NCBI GenBank assembly: GCA_903861645.1 | Contig: CAIOVE010000043.1 | Span: 41,925 to 105,924, forward strand | DNA: 64,000 nucleotides | DNA from: an uncultured Hyphomicrobiales bacterium | GTDB lineage: Bacteria > Pseudomonadota > Alphaproteobacteria > Rhizobiales > Beijerinckiaceae | Reading direction: 5' to 3' | In this document: piece by piece, positions 17,976 to 27,702 of the stretch | Layout: every line of letters begins with the position of its first letter | Position numbering within the stretch: position 1 is the first letter of the stretch | Made by a program: the position numbers and the translations under genes | Notes under the pieces: model-generated | Databases searched by the model: none | What the model saw: the letters and a program-made list of their open reading frames with translations, nothing else | Told to the model about the DNA's origin: nothing

Positions 17976-19181
17976 ATGACGGACACGGCTGTATCGGGCG
18001 CCGCCATCAAGCAGCATCTGATCGATCCGGAAATCTGCATCCGCTGCAACACCTGCGAGGCGACATGCCCCGTGGGCGCGGTGACGCACGACGACAATAA
18101 CTATGTCGTCGACGCGTCGAAGTGCAATTTCTGCCTCGACTGCATCTCGCCCTGTCCCACGGGCTCCATCGACAACTGGCGCGTGGTGCGCGCCGCGTGG
18201 TCCATCGAGGATCAGTTCGGCTGGAATGAATTGCCGGCGCAGGAGGAGATCGAGGGCGCGGACGACGCCGCGGCCGACGCCGATGAGGATGACGTTGGAA
18301 AGCTGCTGGCGAGCGCGCACGCGGGCGTTGGCGGCAAGGCCGTCGCGCCGGCCTCGGCCGCGCGGCCCAGCATCAATCTGTTTCGCCGCGACCGCCCGGC
18401 GATGGCGACCGTGCAGGGCAATTTCCGCATAACCGCCGATGGCGCCGAGAGCGACGTGCGCCACGTTGTCCTGTCGTTCGGCGCGACGCAGTTTCTCGTG
18501 CTCGAAGGGCAATCGGTCGGCGTCGCGCCGCCCGGCGCGCGCGCCGATGGACGCCCGCACGACATCCGGCTGTATTCCATTGCTTCCGCGCGCGATGGCG
18601 AGAAGCGCAACGGCAACAACATTGGCCTCACCATCAAGCGGGTGCCGGGCGGGCTTGCGTCCAACTACATGTGCGATCTCAGGGTCGGCGACACCGTCGC
18701 GGTCACCGGGCCGTTCGGCGCGACATTCTTGATGCCCGACGACACCCGCGCCAACATCGTCATGATCTGCACGGGCACGGGCTCGGCGCCGTTTCGCGCC
18801 TTCACCGAGCGCCGCCGCCGCGCCATGCGCAACGCCGCCGGCAAGCTCGTCATGTTCTTTGGCGCGCGCACGCCCGAGGAACTGCCCTATTTCGGCCCCT
18901 TGCAGAAAGTGCCGGCGAGCCTGCTCGACAAGCATCTGGTCTATTCGCGCGTGTCGGGCGCCGAGAAGGAATATGTGCAGGATCGCATCCGCGCCGAGGG
19001 CGCGAAAATGGGCGAGCTGTTGGCCGACGCCAACACGCACATCTTCATCTGCGGGTTGAAGGGCATGGAAGCCGGCGTCGAGGAAGCGCTCGCCGACGTC
19101 TGCCGCAAGCACGGCATGGATTGGTCGCGGCTCAAGCCCGACATGCGCGCCGGCGGGCGCTACCACGTCGAGACGTATTGA
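17976..19181 (+). CDS. boxA: Benzoyl-CoA 2,3-epoxidase, reductase component BoxA
   Basis: The NADPH-dependent reductase that feeds electrons to BoxB. The 401-residue protein begins with a two-cluster ferredoxin domain (CIRCNTCEATCPVGA and CNFCLDCISPCPTGS, residues about 19-70), then a linker and a ferredoxin-NADP reductase module with the FAD motif DIRLYSIASAR and the NADPH-binding MICTGTGSAPFRAF; it ends in the aromatic ..HVETY typical of FNRs. The ATG at 17976 is used although the frame is open 70 codons upstream inside boxB. Its stop is three bases from the end of the convergent ruvA gene, so no room for a terminator exists. Confidence 0.96.
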   Translation: MTDTAVSGAAIKQHLIDPEICIRCNTCEATCPVGAVTHDDNNYVVDASKCNFCLDCISPCPTGSIDNWRVVRAAWSIEDQFGWNELPAQEEIEGADDAAADADEDDVGKLLASAHAGVGGKAVAPASAARPSINLFRRDRPAMATVQGNFRITADGAESDVRHVVLSFGATQFLVLEGQSVGVAPPGARADGRPHDIRLYSIASARDGEKRNGNNIGLTIKRVPGGLASNYMCDLRVGDTVAVTGPFGATFLMPDDTRANIVMICTGTGSAPFRAFTERRRRAMRNAAGKLVMFFGARTPEELPYFGPLQKVPASLLDKHLVYSRVSGAEKEYVQDRIRAEGAKMGELLADANTHIFICGLKGMEAGVEEALADVCRKHGMDWSRLKPDMRAGGRYHVETY

Positions 19182-19184
19182 TTT

Positions 19185-19802
19185 TCAGCCCGCGAGTTCC
19201 TTGAGGCCGCGGCGAATGAGGGCGCTGGTTTCCGCGTCCTCTCCCAGCGCCTTCACGCTGGCGGCGACGGCGGCCGCGGCCTGCGGGCGGCCGTAACCGA
19301 GATTGACGAGCGCCGAAACCGCGTCCTGCACGGGTTTGGGCGCGCCCTTCGCCTCGTCCGCGCCGGCTAGCCGCGCGACGACGGGATCGACGGCCGCGTG
19401 GGCCGGCGCCTTGTCCTTCAGTTCGGCGACGATGCGGGCGGCGAGCTTTGGGCCGACGCCGGGCGCGCGCGACACCATCGCCTTGTCCTGCGTCGCGATG
19501 GCGGTGGCGAGGTCGCCGCCCGGCAACACGCCGAGAATGGCGAGCGCGACTTTCGCGCCGACGCCCTGCACGCTCTGCAACAGGCGGAACCAGTCGCGCT
19601 CCGCGTCGCTGGAAAAGCCGAACAGGCGAATGGCGTCCTCGCGCACCTGCGTTTCGATGGCGAGCGCGGCGGCCTCCCCGACGGGCGGCAGGTTTTGCAG
19701 CGTGCGGCTGGAGCACTGCACGACATAGCCGACGCCGTGCACGTCGAGGATGATGAAATCATCGCCGTAGCTGTCGATTACGCCCTTGAGCTTGCCGATC
19801 AT
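19185..19802 (-). CDS. ruvA: Holliday junction DNA helicase subunit RuvA
   Basis: RuvA binds four-way junctions and loads the RuvB motor. The 205-residue protein has the OB-fold N-terminus [20 protein letters not shown], the helix-hairpin-helix pair around [14 protein letters not shown] and [17 protein letters not shown], and the flexible linker plus C-terminal RuvB-binding domain. All parts are present. In most alphaproteobacteria ruvC and ruvB flank ruvA and ybgC-tolQ follow; here neither ruvC, ruvB nor ybgC is in the window and ruvA points away from tolQ. Confidence 0.96.
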   Translation of the reverse strand: MIGKLKGVIDSYGDDFIILDVHGVGYVVQCSSRTLQNLPPVGEAAALAIETQVREDAIRLFGFSSDAERDWFRLLQSVQGVGAKVALAILGVLPGGDLATAIATQDKAMVSRAPGVGPKLAARIVAELKDKAPAHAAVDPVVARLAGADEAKGAPKPVQDAVSALVNLGYGRPQAAAAVAASVKALGEDAETSALIRRGLKELAG

Positions 19803-19862
19803 CGTCGCCGCCGATTCGTTGCCATGCGCGAGCCTATCCCGGCGGGGCGCTCGCGGCGACCC

Positions 19863-21062
19863 TCACGCCATCGCCACGCGGGCGCGGGCCCGTTGCAGCA
19901 GGAACGAGACGATGCCGAGATTGACGAGGTTCCACGCGAGACCGTTGAGGAACGCCATGCGGTAGGAGCCGCTGAGGTCGTAGACGACGCCCGACATCCA
20001 GCCGCCGAGCGCCATGCCGATGAGGGTCGCCATCATCACGATACCGACGGTCGAGCCGGCGCGCGAGGGCGGGAAATATTCGCGCACGATGATCGTGTAC
20101 ATCGGCACGATGCCGCCCTGAAACAGGCCGAACACGGCTGAAATCAGGTAGAGCGACACAAGGCTGTCGAACCACAGATACAGGAACAGCGCGAACCCCT
20201 GCGCCAGCGAGCCGATCAGCAGCGTCGCCAGTCCGCCGACGCGGTCGGCGACGAAGCCCGAGCCGACGCGGCTAATGATGCCGAGCCCCAGCATGGCCGA
20301 AAGCATCTCGGCGCCGCGGGCCGGGCCGTAGCCGAGGTCGGCGCAATAGGCGACGAGGTGGGCCTGCGGCATGGACATGGCGACGCAGCAGGCGAGGCCC
20401 GCCACGCACAACAACACGACCAAAGCGCGCGGCGACAGGGCGAGATCGCCATGGGCGTGGGCGGGCGTCGCGGCGGAAAGGGTTCCGCCGGGATGGCGGG
20501 CGCGCAGCAGCCAGATGAGCGGTCCGGTCGCCAGCAGGCAGAAGACGCCGACGCCGATATGCGTCGCCCGCCAGCCGTCGGCGGCGATGAAATGCTGGAG
20601 GGTGGGCGGCCAGACCACCCCGGCCACGTAATTGCCGCTGGAGCAGATGGTCACCGCCAGCGCCCGCCGCTTGCGGAACCAGTGGGAGATGTCGGCGAGC
20701 AGCGGGCTGAGAAAGGCGGACGCGCCGACGCCGATCAGCACTCCCTGATCGAGGGCGAGCAACGTCGCGTTGGGGCTGAGGCCGGCGCCGATGTAGCCAA
20801 GGCCGAGCAAGGCCGCGCCCAGCGTCAAGGGCGTGGCGATGCCGAATCGGTCGGCGAGGCCGCCCATGAACACGCCGCCAAAGGCGAAGCCGATCATGGT
20901 CAGCGTGTAGGGCAGGGAGGCCGCGCCCCGCGCGATGCCGAAATCCGCCTGTATGGCGGGCAGACTGACCACCGCCGACCAGAAGCCGACGCCGCCGATG
21001 GTCGCGAGGACCAGGCTGATCGACAGGCGAATCCAGGCGGGGCGTGAGTCGAGCGTTTCCAT
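19863..21062 (-). CDS. Major facilitator superfamily transporter (12 TM)
   Basis: An inner-membrane secondary transporter of 399 residues with about twelve hydrophobic helices. The loop 2-3 signature GGLADRFGIATPL and the corresponding C-half GFVADRVGGLATL are visible, as is the central hydrophilic loop near residue 200 (RARHPGGTLSAATPAHAHGD). The layout resembles the oxalate/formate or monocarboxylate branch, but the substrate cannot be read. It sits 60 bases upstream of ruvA on the same strand and separates ruvA from tolQ. The box operon lies beyond ruvA, so a role in aromatic-acid uptake is possible but unsupported. Confidence 0.87.
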   Translation of the reverse strand: METLDSRPAWIRLSISLVLATIGGVGFWSAVVSLPAIQADFGIARGAASLPYTLTMIGFAFGGVFMGGLADRFGIATPLTLGAALLGLGYIGAGLSPNATLLALDQGVLIGVGASAFLSPLLADISHWFRKRRALAVTICSSGNYVAGVVWPPTLQHFIAADGWRATHIGVGVFCLLATGPLIWLLRARHPGGTLSAATPAHAHGDLALSPRALVVLLCVAGLACCVAMSMPQAHLVAYCADLGYGPARGAEMLSAMLGLGIISRVGSGFVADRVGGLATLLIGSLAQGFALFLYLWFDSLVSLYLISAVFGLFQGGIVPMYTIIVREYFPPSRAGSTVGIVMMATLIGMALGGWMSGVVYDLSGSYRMAFLNGLAWNLVNLGIVSFLLQRARARVAMA

Positions 21063-21106
21063 GCCGCGAGCCTAGCCGAAACCAGCCAGCCCGGCGACCG
21101 CTTCGC

Positions 21107-21406
21107 TTATCGCTCGAAGAACTCGGGCATGCCCGAGCAGTAATAGCCGATGTAACACTGGGGGTTGTCGCGGGTGGGCACGAAGGCCGCCCGTCCGTAA
21201 AGCCCGGTCGGACACAGCGTCTCCGAACGCACGTAACGGTCGTAGGAGGAGCCGCCCGACCCCAGCACGACGGCGCCGCGCCGCGTGACAAGGTCATTCG
21301 CCGCCTTGCAGGTCATCGCCGTTGTCGAGGCGCGGTCGCGCGCCAGCGCGGGCGTGGCCGCGATCAGCGCCGTCGCCGCGAGCATCGCGCCAAATGCTGT
21401 TTTCAT
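21107..21406 (-). CDS. Small secreted cysteine-containing protein of unknown function
   Basis: A 99-residue protein with a clear Sec signal peptide (residues 1-22, ending ATPALA). The mature 75 residues contain four cysteines (TCKAAND, TLCPTG, PQCYIG, YCSGM), suitable for two disulfides in the periplasm, and a conserved-looking RGAVVLGSGGSSYDRYV block. I recall similar small proteins across Hyphomicrobiales but no known role. The gene lies between the MFS gene and tolQ, divergent from tolQ. Confidence 0.75.
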   Translation of the reverse strand: MKTAFGAMLAATALIAATPALARDRASTTAMTCKAANDLVTRRGAVVLGSGGSSYDRYVRSETLCPTGLYGRAAFVPTRDNPQCYIGYYCSGMPEFFER

Positions 21407-21593
21407 GCCGGTATTCCTTTTGCTTGCGCCGTTTCCAGCCCCTGGTAACGCGTCCTTAACCCTATCAAGGTCTTAAGTTGTTCCGAGAAACCGGGAGCGG
21501 TCCCATTCACGGACGAGCCCCACAATTGACCGAATTTGCGGCAAGGAAGCGGCGTCGCGCCGCTCCCCGCGCTCAGTCGAAGGATTTTTTGCG

Positions 21594-22328
<735 letters not shown>

Positions 22329-22339
22329 GGAGCACCGAC

Positions 22340-22789
22340 ATGGGAATGGCGGCCGCGGCGGCTGGACGCAAATCGGGACGACGTCGGCGCGGCGTGCCGC
22401 GCTATGGCGCCATGGCCGAAATCAACATGACGCCCTTCATCGACGTCATGCTCGTGTTGCTGATCATTTTCATGGTCGCGGCGCCGCTGCTCGCGACGGG
22501 CGTGCCGATCGACTTGCCCGAGACAAAGGCCGCCGCGCTCAATGTCGACCAGAAACCGATCAGCGTCGCGGTCGATGAAAAGGGCGCGGTCTTCCTGATG
22601 GATCAGCCGACGCCCATCGAAAACCTCGTCGAGCGCCTGCAAGGTCTCGCCAAGTCGGGCGCGGATGAACGCATCTACGTGCGCGGCTCCAAGGACGTGA
22701 ATTACGGGCGCGTCGCGCAGGTGATGTCGATCATCACGTCCGCCGGATTCAAGAAGGTGGCGCTCGTGACCGAGCAGGAGAAGAAGTGA
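22340..22789 (+). CDS. tolR: Tol-Pal system protein TolR
   Basis: A 149-residue ExbD/TolR protein: a basic N-terminus, one transmembrane helix in MAEINMTPFIDVMLVLLIIFMV (TM about residues 35-55) with the proton-coupling aspartate at its start, and a periplasmic dimerisation domain. It lies between tolQ and tolA with gaps of 11 and 10 bases. Complete and of normal length. Confidence 0.95.
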   Translation: MGMAAAAAGRKSGRRRRGVPRYGAMAEINMTPFIDVMLVLLIIFMVAAPLLATGVPIDLPETKAAALNVDQKPISVAVDEKGAVFLMDQPTPIENLVERLQGLAKSGADERIYVRGSKDVNYGRVAQVMSIITSAGFKKVALVTEQEKK

Positions 22790-22799
22790 GTTCGCCGCT

Positions 22800-23921
22800 T
22801 TGAAAATCAAGGCATCCGAACCTGGCGTCATCGTCTCGGGCGTCGCGCATCTCGCGCTGCTCGCGATGACGCTTGTCGTCTTTTCGGACGCCAAGACCTT
22901 CGAGCCCGCGCAGGAATCCGTGCCGGTCGAAATCCTCACCGACCAGCAGTTCAACGAAATCACCAAGGGCGAAAAGACCGCCAAGACCGTCAAGCCGGCG
23001 CCGACCAAGGCCGACAAGGTCGCCGAGGTCGAGGAAAAGAAGCCGACGCCGCAGGTCGAGGCCAAGGTCGACGTGCCCACGCCGCCGCCGCCGCTCAAGC
23101 GCATCCCCGATCCCGGCGAGGACAACACGCCCGAGCCGCCGACGCCGCCCAAGCGCGTCGCCGCCGTGCCGCCGCCGCCTCCCGCGCCGACCCCGCCCGT
23201 CAAGCCCGAGATCAAGCCCGCGCCGCCCAAGGCCGAGCAGAAACCCGAGCCGCCGCCAAAGCCGCAGGCCGAGGCCGTCGAGCCGCCAAAGCCGCCGACG
23301 CGCCCGCAGCCGCCGAAGGAAGCGCCGACGCCGCCCGTCGAGGCGCGCCCGAAACCCTCGGAGAAGCCGCTCGACAAGGCGGCGCTCGCCAAGCTGCTGG
23401 ACGACAAGCGCGCCACGGACGCGCCCAAGCCCGCGTCGCGGCCCAAATCCGGCGACGAGACCAGCGAGCCGCGCCACCGGTTTGATTCCAACGCGCTGGC
23501 CAAGCAACTCGCGTCGCTGGAGCCGCCGGGACAGCGACCCTCGACCGCCCGCTCGGTGAACCAGACCGCGTCGATCGGCGCGCCAACGGCGAGCGCCGCG
23601 CGCATGTCGCCATCGATGATGGGTCAGCTCGATTCGCTCATGCAGGACCAGTACAAGCAATGCTGGAATTATCTGGGGCTTGGCGGCGAGACCCGCTACA
23701 TCCCGCAGATCAAGGTTGAATACGCGGTCAATGGCGCGCTTGTCGGCCAGCCCGCCCTGCTCAACCCGCCCGGCGATCCCAATCTGCGCGGTCTCGCCGA
23801 GAGCGCCATGCGCGCCGTGCGCCGCTGCAATCCCTTGCGGATACCGCCCCAGTTCGCGCCCTATTTCGAACAGTGGAAGGCGCGCATTCTCAGGTTCGAC
23901 CCGGCGGAGATGTCCGGTTGA
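22800..23921 (+). CDS. tolA: Tol-Pal system protein TolA (TTG start)
   Basis: The periplasm-spanning link between TolQR and Pal/TolB. The 373-residue protein has one N-terminal transmembrane segment ([20 protein letters not shown], residues about 12-32), a long Lys-Pro-Ala-Glu-rich middle region (residues 60-250) and a compact C-terminal domain with [11 protein letters not shown] and the paired cysteines of domain III (CW near residue 287, RRCNP near residue 345). In this frame no ATG or GTG occurs before the TM helix, so translation must begin at TTG 22800, with the purine-rich end of tolR serving as ribosome site. The Pro-rich rather than Ala/Lys-helical domain II is typical of Hyphomicrobiales. 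Confidence 0.92.
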   Translation: MKIKASEPGVIVSGVAHLALLAMTLVVFSDAKTFEPAQESVPVEILTDQQFNEITKGEKTAKTVKPAPTKADKVAEVEEKKPTPQVEAKVDVPTPPPPLKRIPDPGEDNTPEPPTPPKRVAAVPPPPPAPTPPVKPEIKPAPPKAEQKPEPPPKPQAEAVEPPKPPTRPQPPKEAPTPPVEARPKPSEKPLDKAALAKLLDDKRATDAPKPASRPKSGDETSEPRHRFDSNALAKQLASLEPPGQRPSTARSVNQTASIGAPTASAARMSPSMMGQLDSLMQDQYKQCWNYLGLGGETRYIPQIKVEYAVNGALVGQPALLNPPGDPNLRGLAESAMRAVRRCNPLRIPPQFAPYFEQWKARILRFDPAEMSG

Positions 23922-23967
23922 TTTTAGCCATTCCCATTTCGCGCACAGCACTCCGGAACCGAGCGCC

Positions 23968-25284
23968 ATGACCCTTCTCATCACCCGCCGACGCGCCGTT
24001 GGCCTCGTTTCGTCGCTGCCGCTGGCCTCCCTCGCCGGCGCCGCGCGCGCGCAATCGACGTTGACCATTTCCGGCGGCGGCAATTTCAAGCCCGTGCCGA
24101 TCGCGGTCACGGGGTTTCAGGGCGATCCGCAACAGGGCGCGCTGATCACCTCGGTCATCACCAACAACTTTCGCCGGTCGGTGTTCATCACGCCGCTCGA
24201 CTCGAAGACCTTCATCGAGAAGTCGACGAATCCGGAGGCGCCCGCCTTCGATCAGTGGAAAATGGTCAACGCGCAGTTCGTGGTGGCCGGGCGCAGCGCG
24301 CGCGGCGCCGATGGGCGCTTCAAGACCGAGTTTCGCCTTTGGGACGTGGCGACGGGCCAGCAGGTCGCGGGCCAGCAATACGTGACGGACGGCGGCGAAT
24401 TGCGCCGGGTGGCGCATATCATTTCCGACTCCATCTTCACGCGGATCACCGGCGAGAAGGGCTGGTTCGACAGCCGCGTCGCCTATATCGACGAGACCGG
24501 CCCGAAGGAACGTCGCGTCAAGCGGCTCGCCATCATGGATCAGGACGGCGCGAACATGCGCCAGTTGACGCGTGGCGACGAACTCATCCTCACGCCGCGC
24601 TTCTCGCCCTCGTCGCAGGAAGTCACCTACATGGCCTTCGGCCGTGGCGATCCGCGCGTCTATCTGCTCAACATCGAGACGCGGCAGAGCGAGGTCGTCG
24701 GCAATTTTCCGGGCATGTCCTTCAGCCCGCGCTTTTCGCCCGATGGCCAGCGCATCGTCATGTCGATTTCGCAGGGCGCTGCCTCGAACATTTTCTCGAT
24801 GGACCTTCGCTCGCGCTCGCCGATGCGCCTCACCGACACGCAGGCGATCGACACCTCGCCGTCCTATTCGCCGGACGGCCAGCGCATCGTGTTTGAATCC
24901 GACCGTGGCGGCACGCAGCAGATTTACGTGATGAGCGCCAGCGGCGGCGGCGCGCAGCGCGTTTCGCACGGCGAAGGCGCGCGCTACTCGACGCCGGTCT
25001 GGTCGCCCAAGGGCGATTACATCGCCTTCACCCGGCAGAAGGCCGGCGCCTTCGGCATCGGCGTGATGAAGCCCGATGGCTCGGGCGAACGCATCCTCAC
25101 GGAAGGCTTCCACAACGAGGGCCCGACCTGGGCGCCCAACGGGCTGTATGTGATGTTCTTCCGCGAGGGGCAGGGCGCGGCTGGTCCAAAACTGTTCATG
25201 GCCGATGTCTTTGGCCGCGCGGAATTTCCCGTGCCGACGCCGGCTTTCGCCTCCGACCCCGCGTGGTCGCCGCTGCTCGCCTGA
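23968..25284 (+). CDS. tolB: Tol-Pal system beta-propeller protein TolB
   Basis: A periplasmic protein that competes with peptidoglycan for Pal. The 438-residue protein has a signal peptide with twin arginines ([19 protein letters not shown], cleavage near residue 28), an N-terminal alpha/beta domain and a six-bladed propeller from about residue 190, with WD40-like TolB repeats such as [28 protein letters not shown] and [15 protein letters not shown]. The ATG at 23968 is the first sensible start; the frame is open farther upstream inside tolA. Downstream one expects pal at once; instead 5.5 kb of unrelated genes intervene. Confidence 0.96.
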   Translation: MTLLITRRRAVGLVSSLPLASLAGAARAQSTLTISGGGNFKPVPIAVTGFQGDPQQGALITSVITNNFRRSVFITPLDSKTFIEKSTNPEAPAFDQWKMVNAQFVVAGRSARGADGRFKTEFRLWDVATGQQVAGQQYVTDGGELRRVAHIISDSIFTRITGEKGWFDSRVAYIDETGPKERRVKRLAIMDQDGANMRQLTRGDELILTPRFSPSSQEVTYMAFGRGDPRVYLLNIETRQSEVVGNFPGMSFSPRFSPDGQRIVMSISQGAASNIFSMDLRSRSPMRLTDTQAIDTSPSYSPDGQRIVFESDRGGTQQIYVMSASGGGAQRVSHGEGARYSTPVWSPKGDYIAFTRQKAGAFGIGVMKPDGSGERILTEGFHNEGPTWAPNGLYVMFFREGQGAAGPKLFMADVFGRAEFPVPTPAFASDPAWSPLLA

Positions 25285-25326
25285 CGTGAACTGGACGCCG
25301 CGCCGGCGGCCTGTATACACGCGCGC

Positions 25327-26229
25327 ATGAAGATTTTCTCGCGTTGGCTCTGGAACCGCGCGCCGCCGCTTCTGGTGCTCGCCGCGATCCTGTGGGCCGG
25401 CAACGCGGTCGCCTCGCGCATGGCGGTCGGCAACGTCTCGCCGATGACGCTGGTTGCCGTGCGCTGGCTGCTGATCAGCGTCATCATGGCGCTGGCTGCG
25501 CCCGTCGCCATCCGCGCCAGCGCGCCGCTGCTGTGGCGGCACAAGGGGCTGATCGTGCTGATGGCCACGGTTGGCCTCGCCGGCTTCAACGCGCTGCTTT
25601 ACGTGTCCGCGCATTATACCACGGCCGTCAACATCGTGCTGCTGCAATGCCTGATGCCGGGCCTCGTGCTGATCGGCGGCGGGTTTCTCGGCGCGCGCGC
25701 CGCGGCGACGCAATACGCGGGCGTCGTCATCACATGTCTCGGCGTCGCCATCGTCGCGACGCGTGGACATCCGCTCGAAATTCTCTCGCTGCAACTGAAT
25801 TTCGGCGATGTTCTCGTTCTCGTCACCTGCGTGATGGGCGCGATCTACAATCTGATGCTGCCGCGTCGCCCGAAGACGACGGCGCCCGTGTATTTCGCGG
25901 CGCTCGCGATGGCGTCCTTCCTCGTGTCGATGCCGATGATGGCGGTCGAGGTGGGAGTCGGCGAGCTGCTATGGCCCAACGCCGTGGGGTGGGGCGTGAT
26001 CCTGTTCACGGCGCTCGGGCCGGGCATTGGCGCGCAAGTGTTGTTCCTGCGCGGCGTCGACCTCATCGGGCCGGCGCGTGCGGGTATCTACAACAATCTG
26101 ACGCCGGTGTTCGGCGCGTTGCTGGGCGTCATGGTGCTGGGCGAGACGTTCGCCGGCTATCACGCGGTGGGGCTGGCGTTCGTGCTCGCGGGCATCTGGA
26201 TGGGCGAGCGCGGCAAGCGCCTGAAATAG
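25327..26229 (+). CDS. EamA/DMT-family transporter (10 TM)
   Basis: A drug/metabolite transporter of 300 residues with two EamA repeats of five helices. The repeat ends carry the family blocks MTLVAVRWLLISVIMAL and GPARAGIYNNLTPVFGALLGV. It is paralogous to the proteins at 44784-45713 and 45805-46806, which share the LIGPxRAxxxxNLxP motif and the FNLGD segment. The substrate is unknown; relatives export amino acids or other metabolites. It starts 42 bases after tolB and may be read from the tol promoter. Confidence 0.87.
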   Translation: MKIFSRWLWNRAPPLLVLAAILWAGNAVASRMAVGNVSPMTLVAVRWLLISVIMALAAPVAIRASAPLLWRHKGLIVLMATVGLAGFNALLYVSAHYTTAVNIVLLQCLMPGLVLIGGGFLGARAAATQYAGVVITCLGVAIVATRGHPLEILSLQLNFGDVLVLVTCVMGAIYNLMLPRRPKTTAPVYFAALAMASFLVSMPMMAVEVGVGELLWPNAVGWGVILFTALGPGIGAQVLFLRGVDLIGPARAGIYNNLTPVFGALLGVMVLGETFAGYHAVGLAFVLAGIWMGERGKRLK

Positions 26230-26274
26230 GGACGCGCCCGTGCTAGGCTGCCACGCCCGCCTGGAGAAACGCGC

Positions 26275-26709
26275 ATGAATATCGAATCCGGATCATGGCT
26301 GACATGGGCGCTGCTGTCGGCCGCCTTCGCCGCGCTGACCGCGATCTTCGGCAAGATCGGCGTGCAGAATGTCAATTCCGATCTCGCCACCTTCGCGCGC
26401 ACGCTGGTCGTCATCGCCGTGCTCGGCGCCATCCTGATCTCGACCGGGCAGATGAAATCCCTCGGCGCCATCGGGGGACGGACGTGGCTGTTCCTGACGC
26501 TGTCCGGGCTCGCGACCGGCGCCTCGTGGGTCTGCTATTACCGCGCGCTCAAGATCGGCGACGCGGCGCGCGTCGCGCCCGTCGACAAGTTGAGCGTGGT
26601 GCTCGTCGCCCTGTTCGGCGTGGCCATTCTCGGCGAGCGCCTGTCGACGGCCGCGTGGGCGGGCGTCGCCCTGATCGCCGCGGGCGCGGTGCTGGTCGCG
26701 GTTGGCTGA
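26275..26709 (+). CDS. Half-length EamA-domain membrane protein (5 TM)
   Basis: A 144-residue protein with a single EamA repeat of about five helices (SWLTWALLSAAFAALTAIFG, FARTLVVIAVLGAILI, TWLFLTLSGLATGASWV, SVVLVALFGVAILGE, AAWAGVALIAAGAVLVAVG). It is complete at about 140 residues, the size of the known YnfA/RarD-half type proteins, so it is not a truncated DMT gene; it would need to dimerise to make a transporter. The final codons overlap nothing: its stop abuts the end of the convergent cupin gene at 26710. Substrate unknown. Confidence 0.83.
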   Translation: MNIESGSWLTWALLSAAFAALTAIFGKIGVQNVNSDLATFARTLVVIAVLGAILISTGQMKSLGAIGGRTWLFLTLSGLATGASWVCYYRALKIGDAARVAPVDKLSVVLVALFGVAILGERLSTAAWAGVALIAAGAVLVAVG

Positions 26710-27702
26710 TCAGGTTTCGCCCATCGCGGCGCGCCAGATCGCCTCGATCCGCGCGTCCTGATCGGCGGTTTCGATGACGGCGCTGCCCGCGGCGTAAACC
26801 TCCGCGTCGCCATAGGCGCGACGGCGCGGCCGGAACATGGGCGCGGCGACGCTGCCCAGATCGATGGAGAGATAACGCGCCGCGCGGTCGCCGACGTTGA
26901 ACTGCTGATGGAAGGTCATGCCCGCGGGCGCGAAGGCGACGCCGTGCCGCCAGCGCGTTTGCGTCGGGCTGTCCGGTTCCTCGCTCCACGAAAGCGTCAT
27001 GCCTTCGCCCGCCACGCCCAACAACAATGATCCGAACATGCGACGCTCGGCGCGGCCATGTTTGTTCGCCGCGATTTCCACGAGATCGGCGCCGATCGAA
27101 CCCTTCGCCAGCGCGATGGGCAAGACCGATTCATTCGGCCTGATCATGTCGCCCGCTGGCGCGGCGAGGCAATCGCGCATGTAATCGCCGTCCGCGCGCG
27201 CGGGAAACTCCATGGGCGTGTCGAACAGAAACCGTTCGTTGCGGTAGAGCGAGAGCAGATAGCGCAGGTCCGTGACGCAGGCGACGCGCGCGGTCTCCGT
27301 CGATGTGTTGCGCAAGCGGACGCGCGCGTTCATCGGCGCGGAAAACAGGACGCCGGGGTCCCATTCCACGGATGTTTTCCCGCCGCCGGGCAGGTCGATC
27401 TCCGCGACGCCGCGGCCGGCGAGCCCGTAACAGAGTTCCTCGTGCAGATGGCGCGTTGGCGCGCGCGCGGCGCCGGGCGCGATGTCCTGCACGAACAGCG
27501 TGAGAAAATCATCGCGGCCATCGAGATGGCAAATCGCGCCCTTCACGCCGAACCGCGCCCATGGCCGCGTCTCGACCGCCAGCAGGTCGATCGCGCCGCC
27601 CGTCAAAACGGGCACGTCCTGCGCGCGCGCCCAGATGTCATAGGGATCGACGAGAAACTTGCCTTCCGGCGTCGCGAAGACCTGATCCGTCGTCGTGCTC
27701 AT
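26710..27702 (-). CDS. Bicupin protein (second gene of an overlapping pair)
   Basis: A cytoplasmic protein of 330 residues made of two cupin barrels. In the N-barrel the motif region is TRHLHEELCYGLAGRG (near residue 85) and the second motif is FSAPMNARVRLRN, where the histidine of motif 2 is missing. In the C-barrel the first motif is degenerate and the second reads FAPAGMTFHQQFN. Only some metal ligands are kept, so it may be a weak or inactive dioxygenase or a sugar/ring-cleavage relative. It overlaps the next gene by four bases (27699-27702) and is homologous to it, so the pair arose by duplication and is translationally coupled. Confidence 0.8.
   Translation of the reverse strand: MSTTTDQVFATPEGKFLVDPYDIWARAQDVPVLTGGAIDLLAVETRPWARFGVKGAICHLDGRDDFLTLFVQDIAPGAARAPTRHLHEELCYGLAGRGVAEIDLPGGGKTSVEWDPGVLFSAPMNARVRLRNTSTETARVACVTDLRYLLSLYRNERFLFDTPMEFPARADGDYMRDCLAAPAGDMIRPNESVLPIALAKGSIGADLVEIAANKHGRAERRMFGSLLLGVAGEGMTLSWSEEPDSPTQTRWRHGVAFAPAGMTFHQQFNVGDRAARYLSIDLGSVAAPMFRPRRRAYGDAEVYAAGSAVIETADQDARIEAIWRAAMGET

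Noticed and set aside
21456..21476. Two TTAA words 13 bases apart before tolQ
   Set aside because: Spacing is 13, not 7, so it is not a CtrA box; may be chance in an AT-richer gap.
23890..25794. 634-residue minus-strand open frame over tolB
   Set aside because: It is antisense to tolB, made of Arg/His/Ala-rich sequence without any domain, and is expected in DNA of this GC content.
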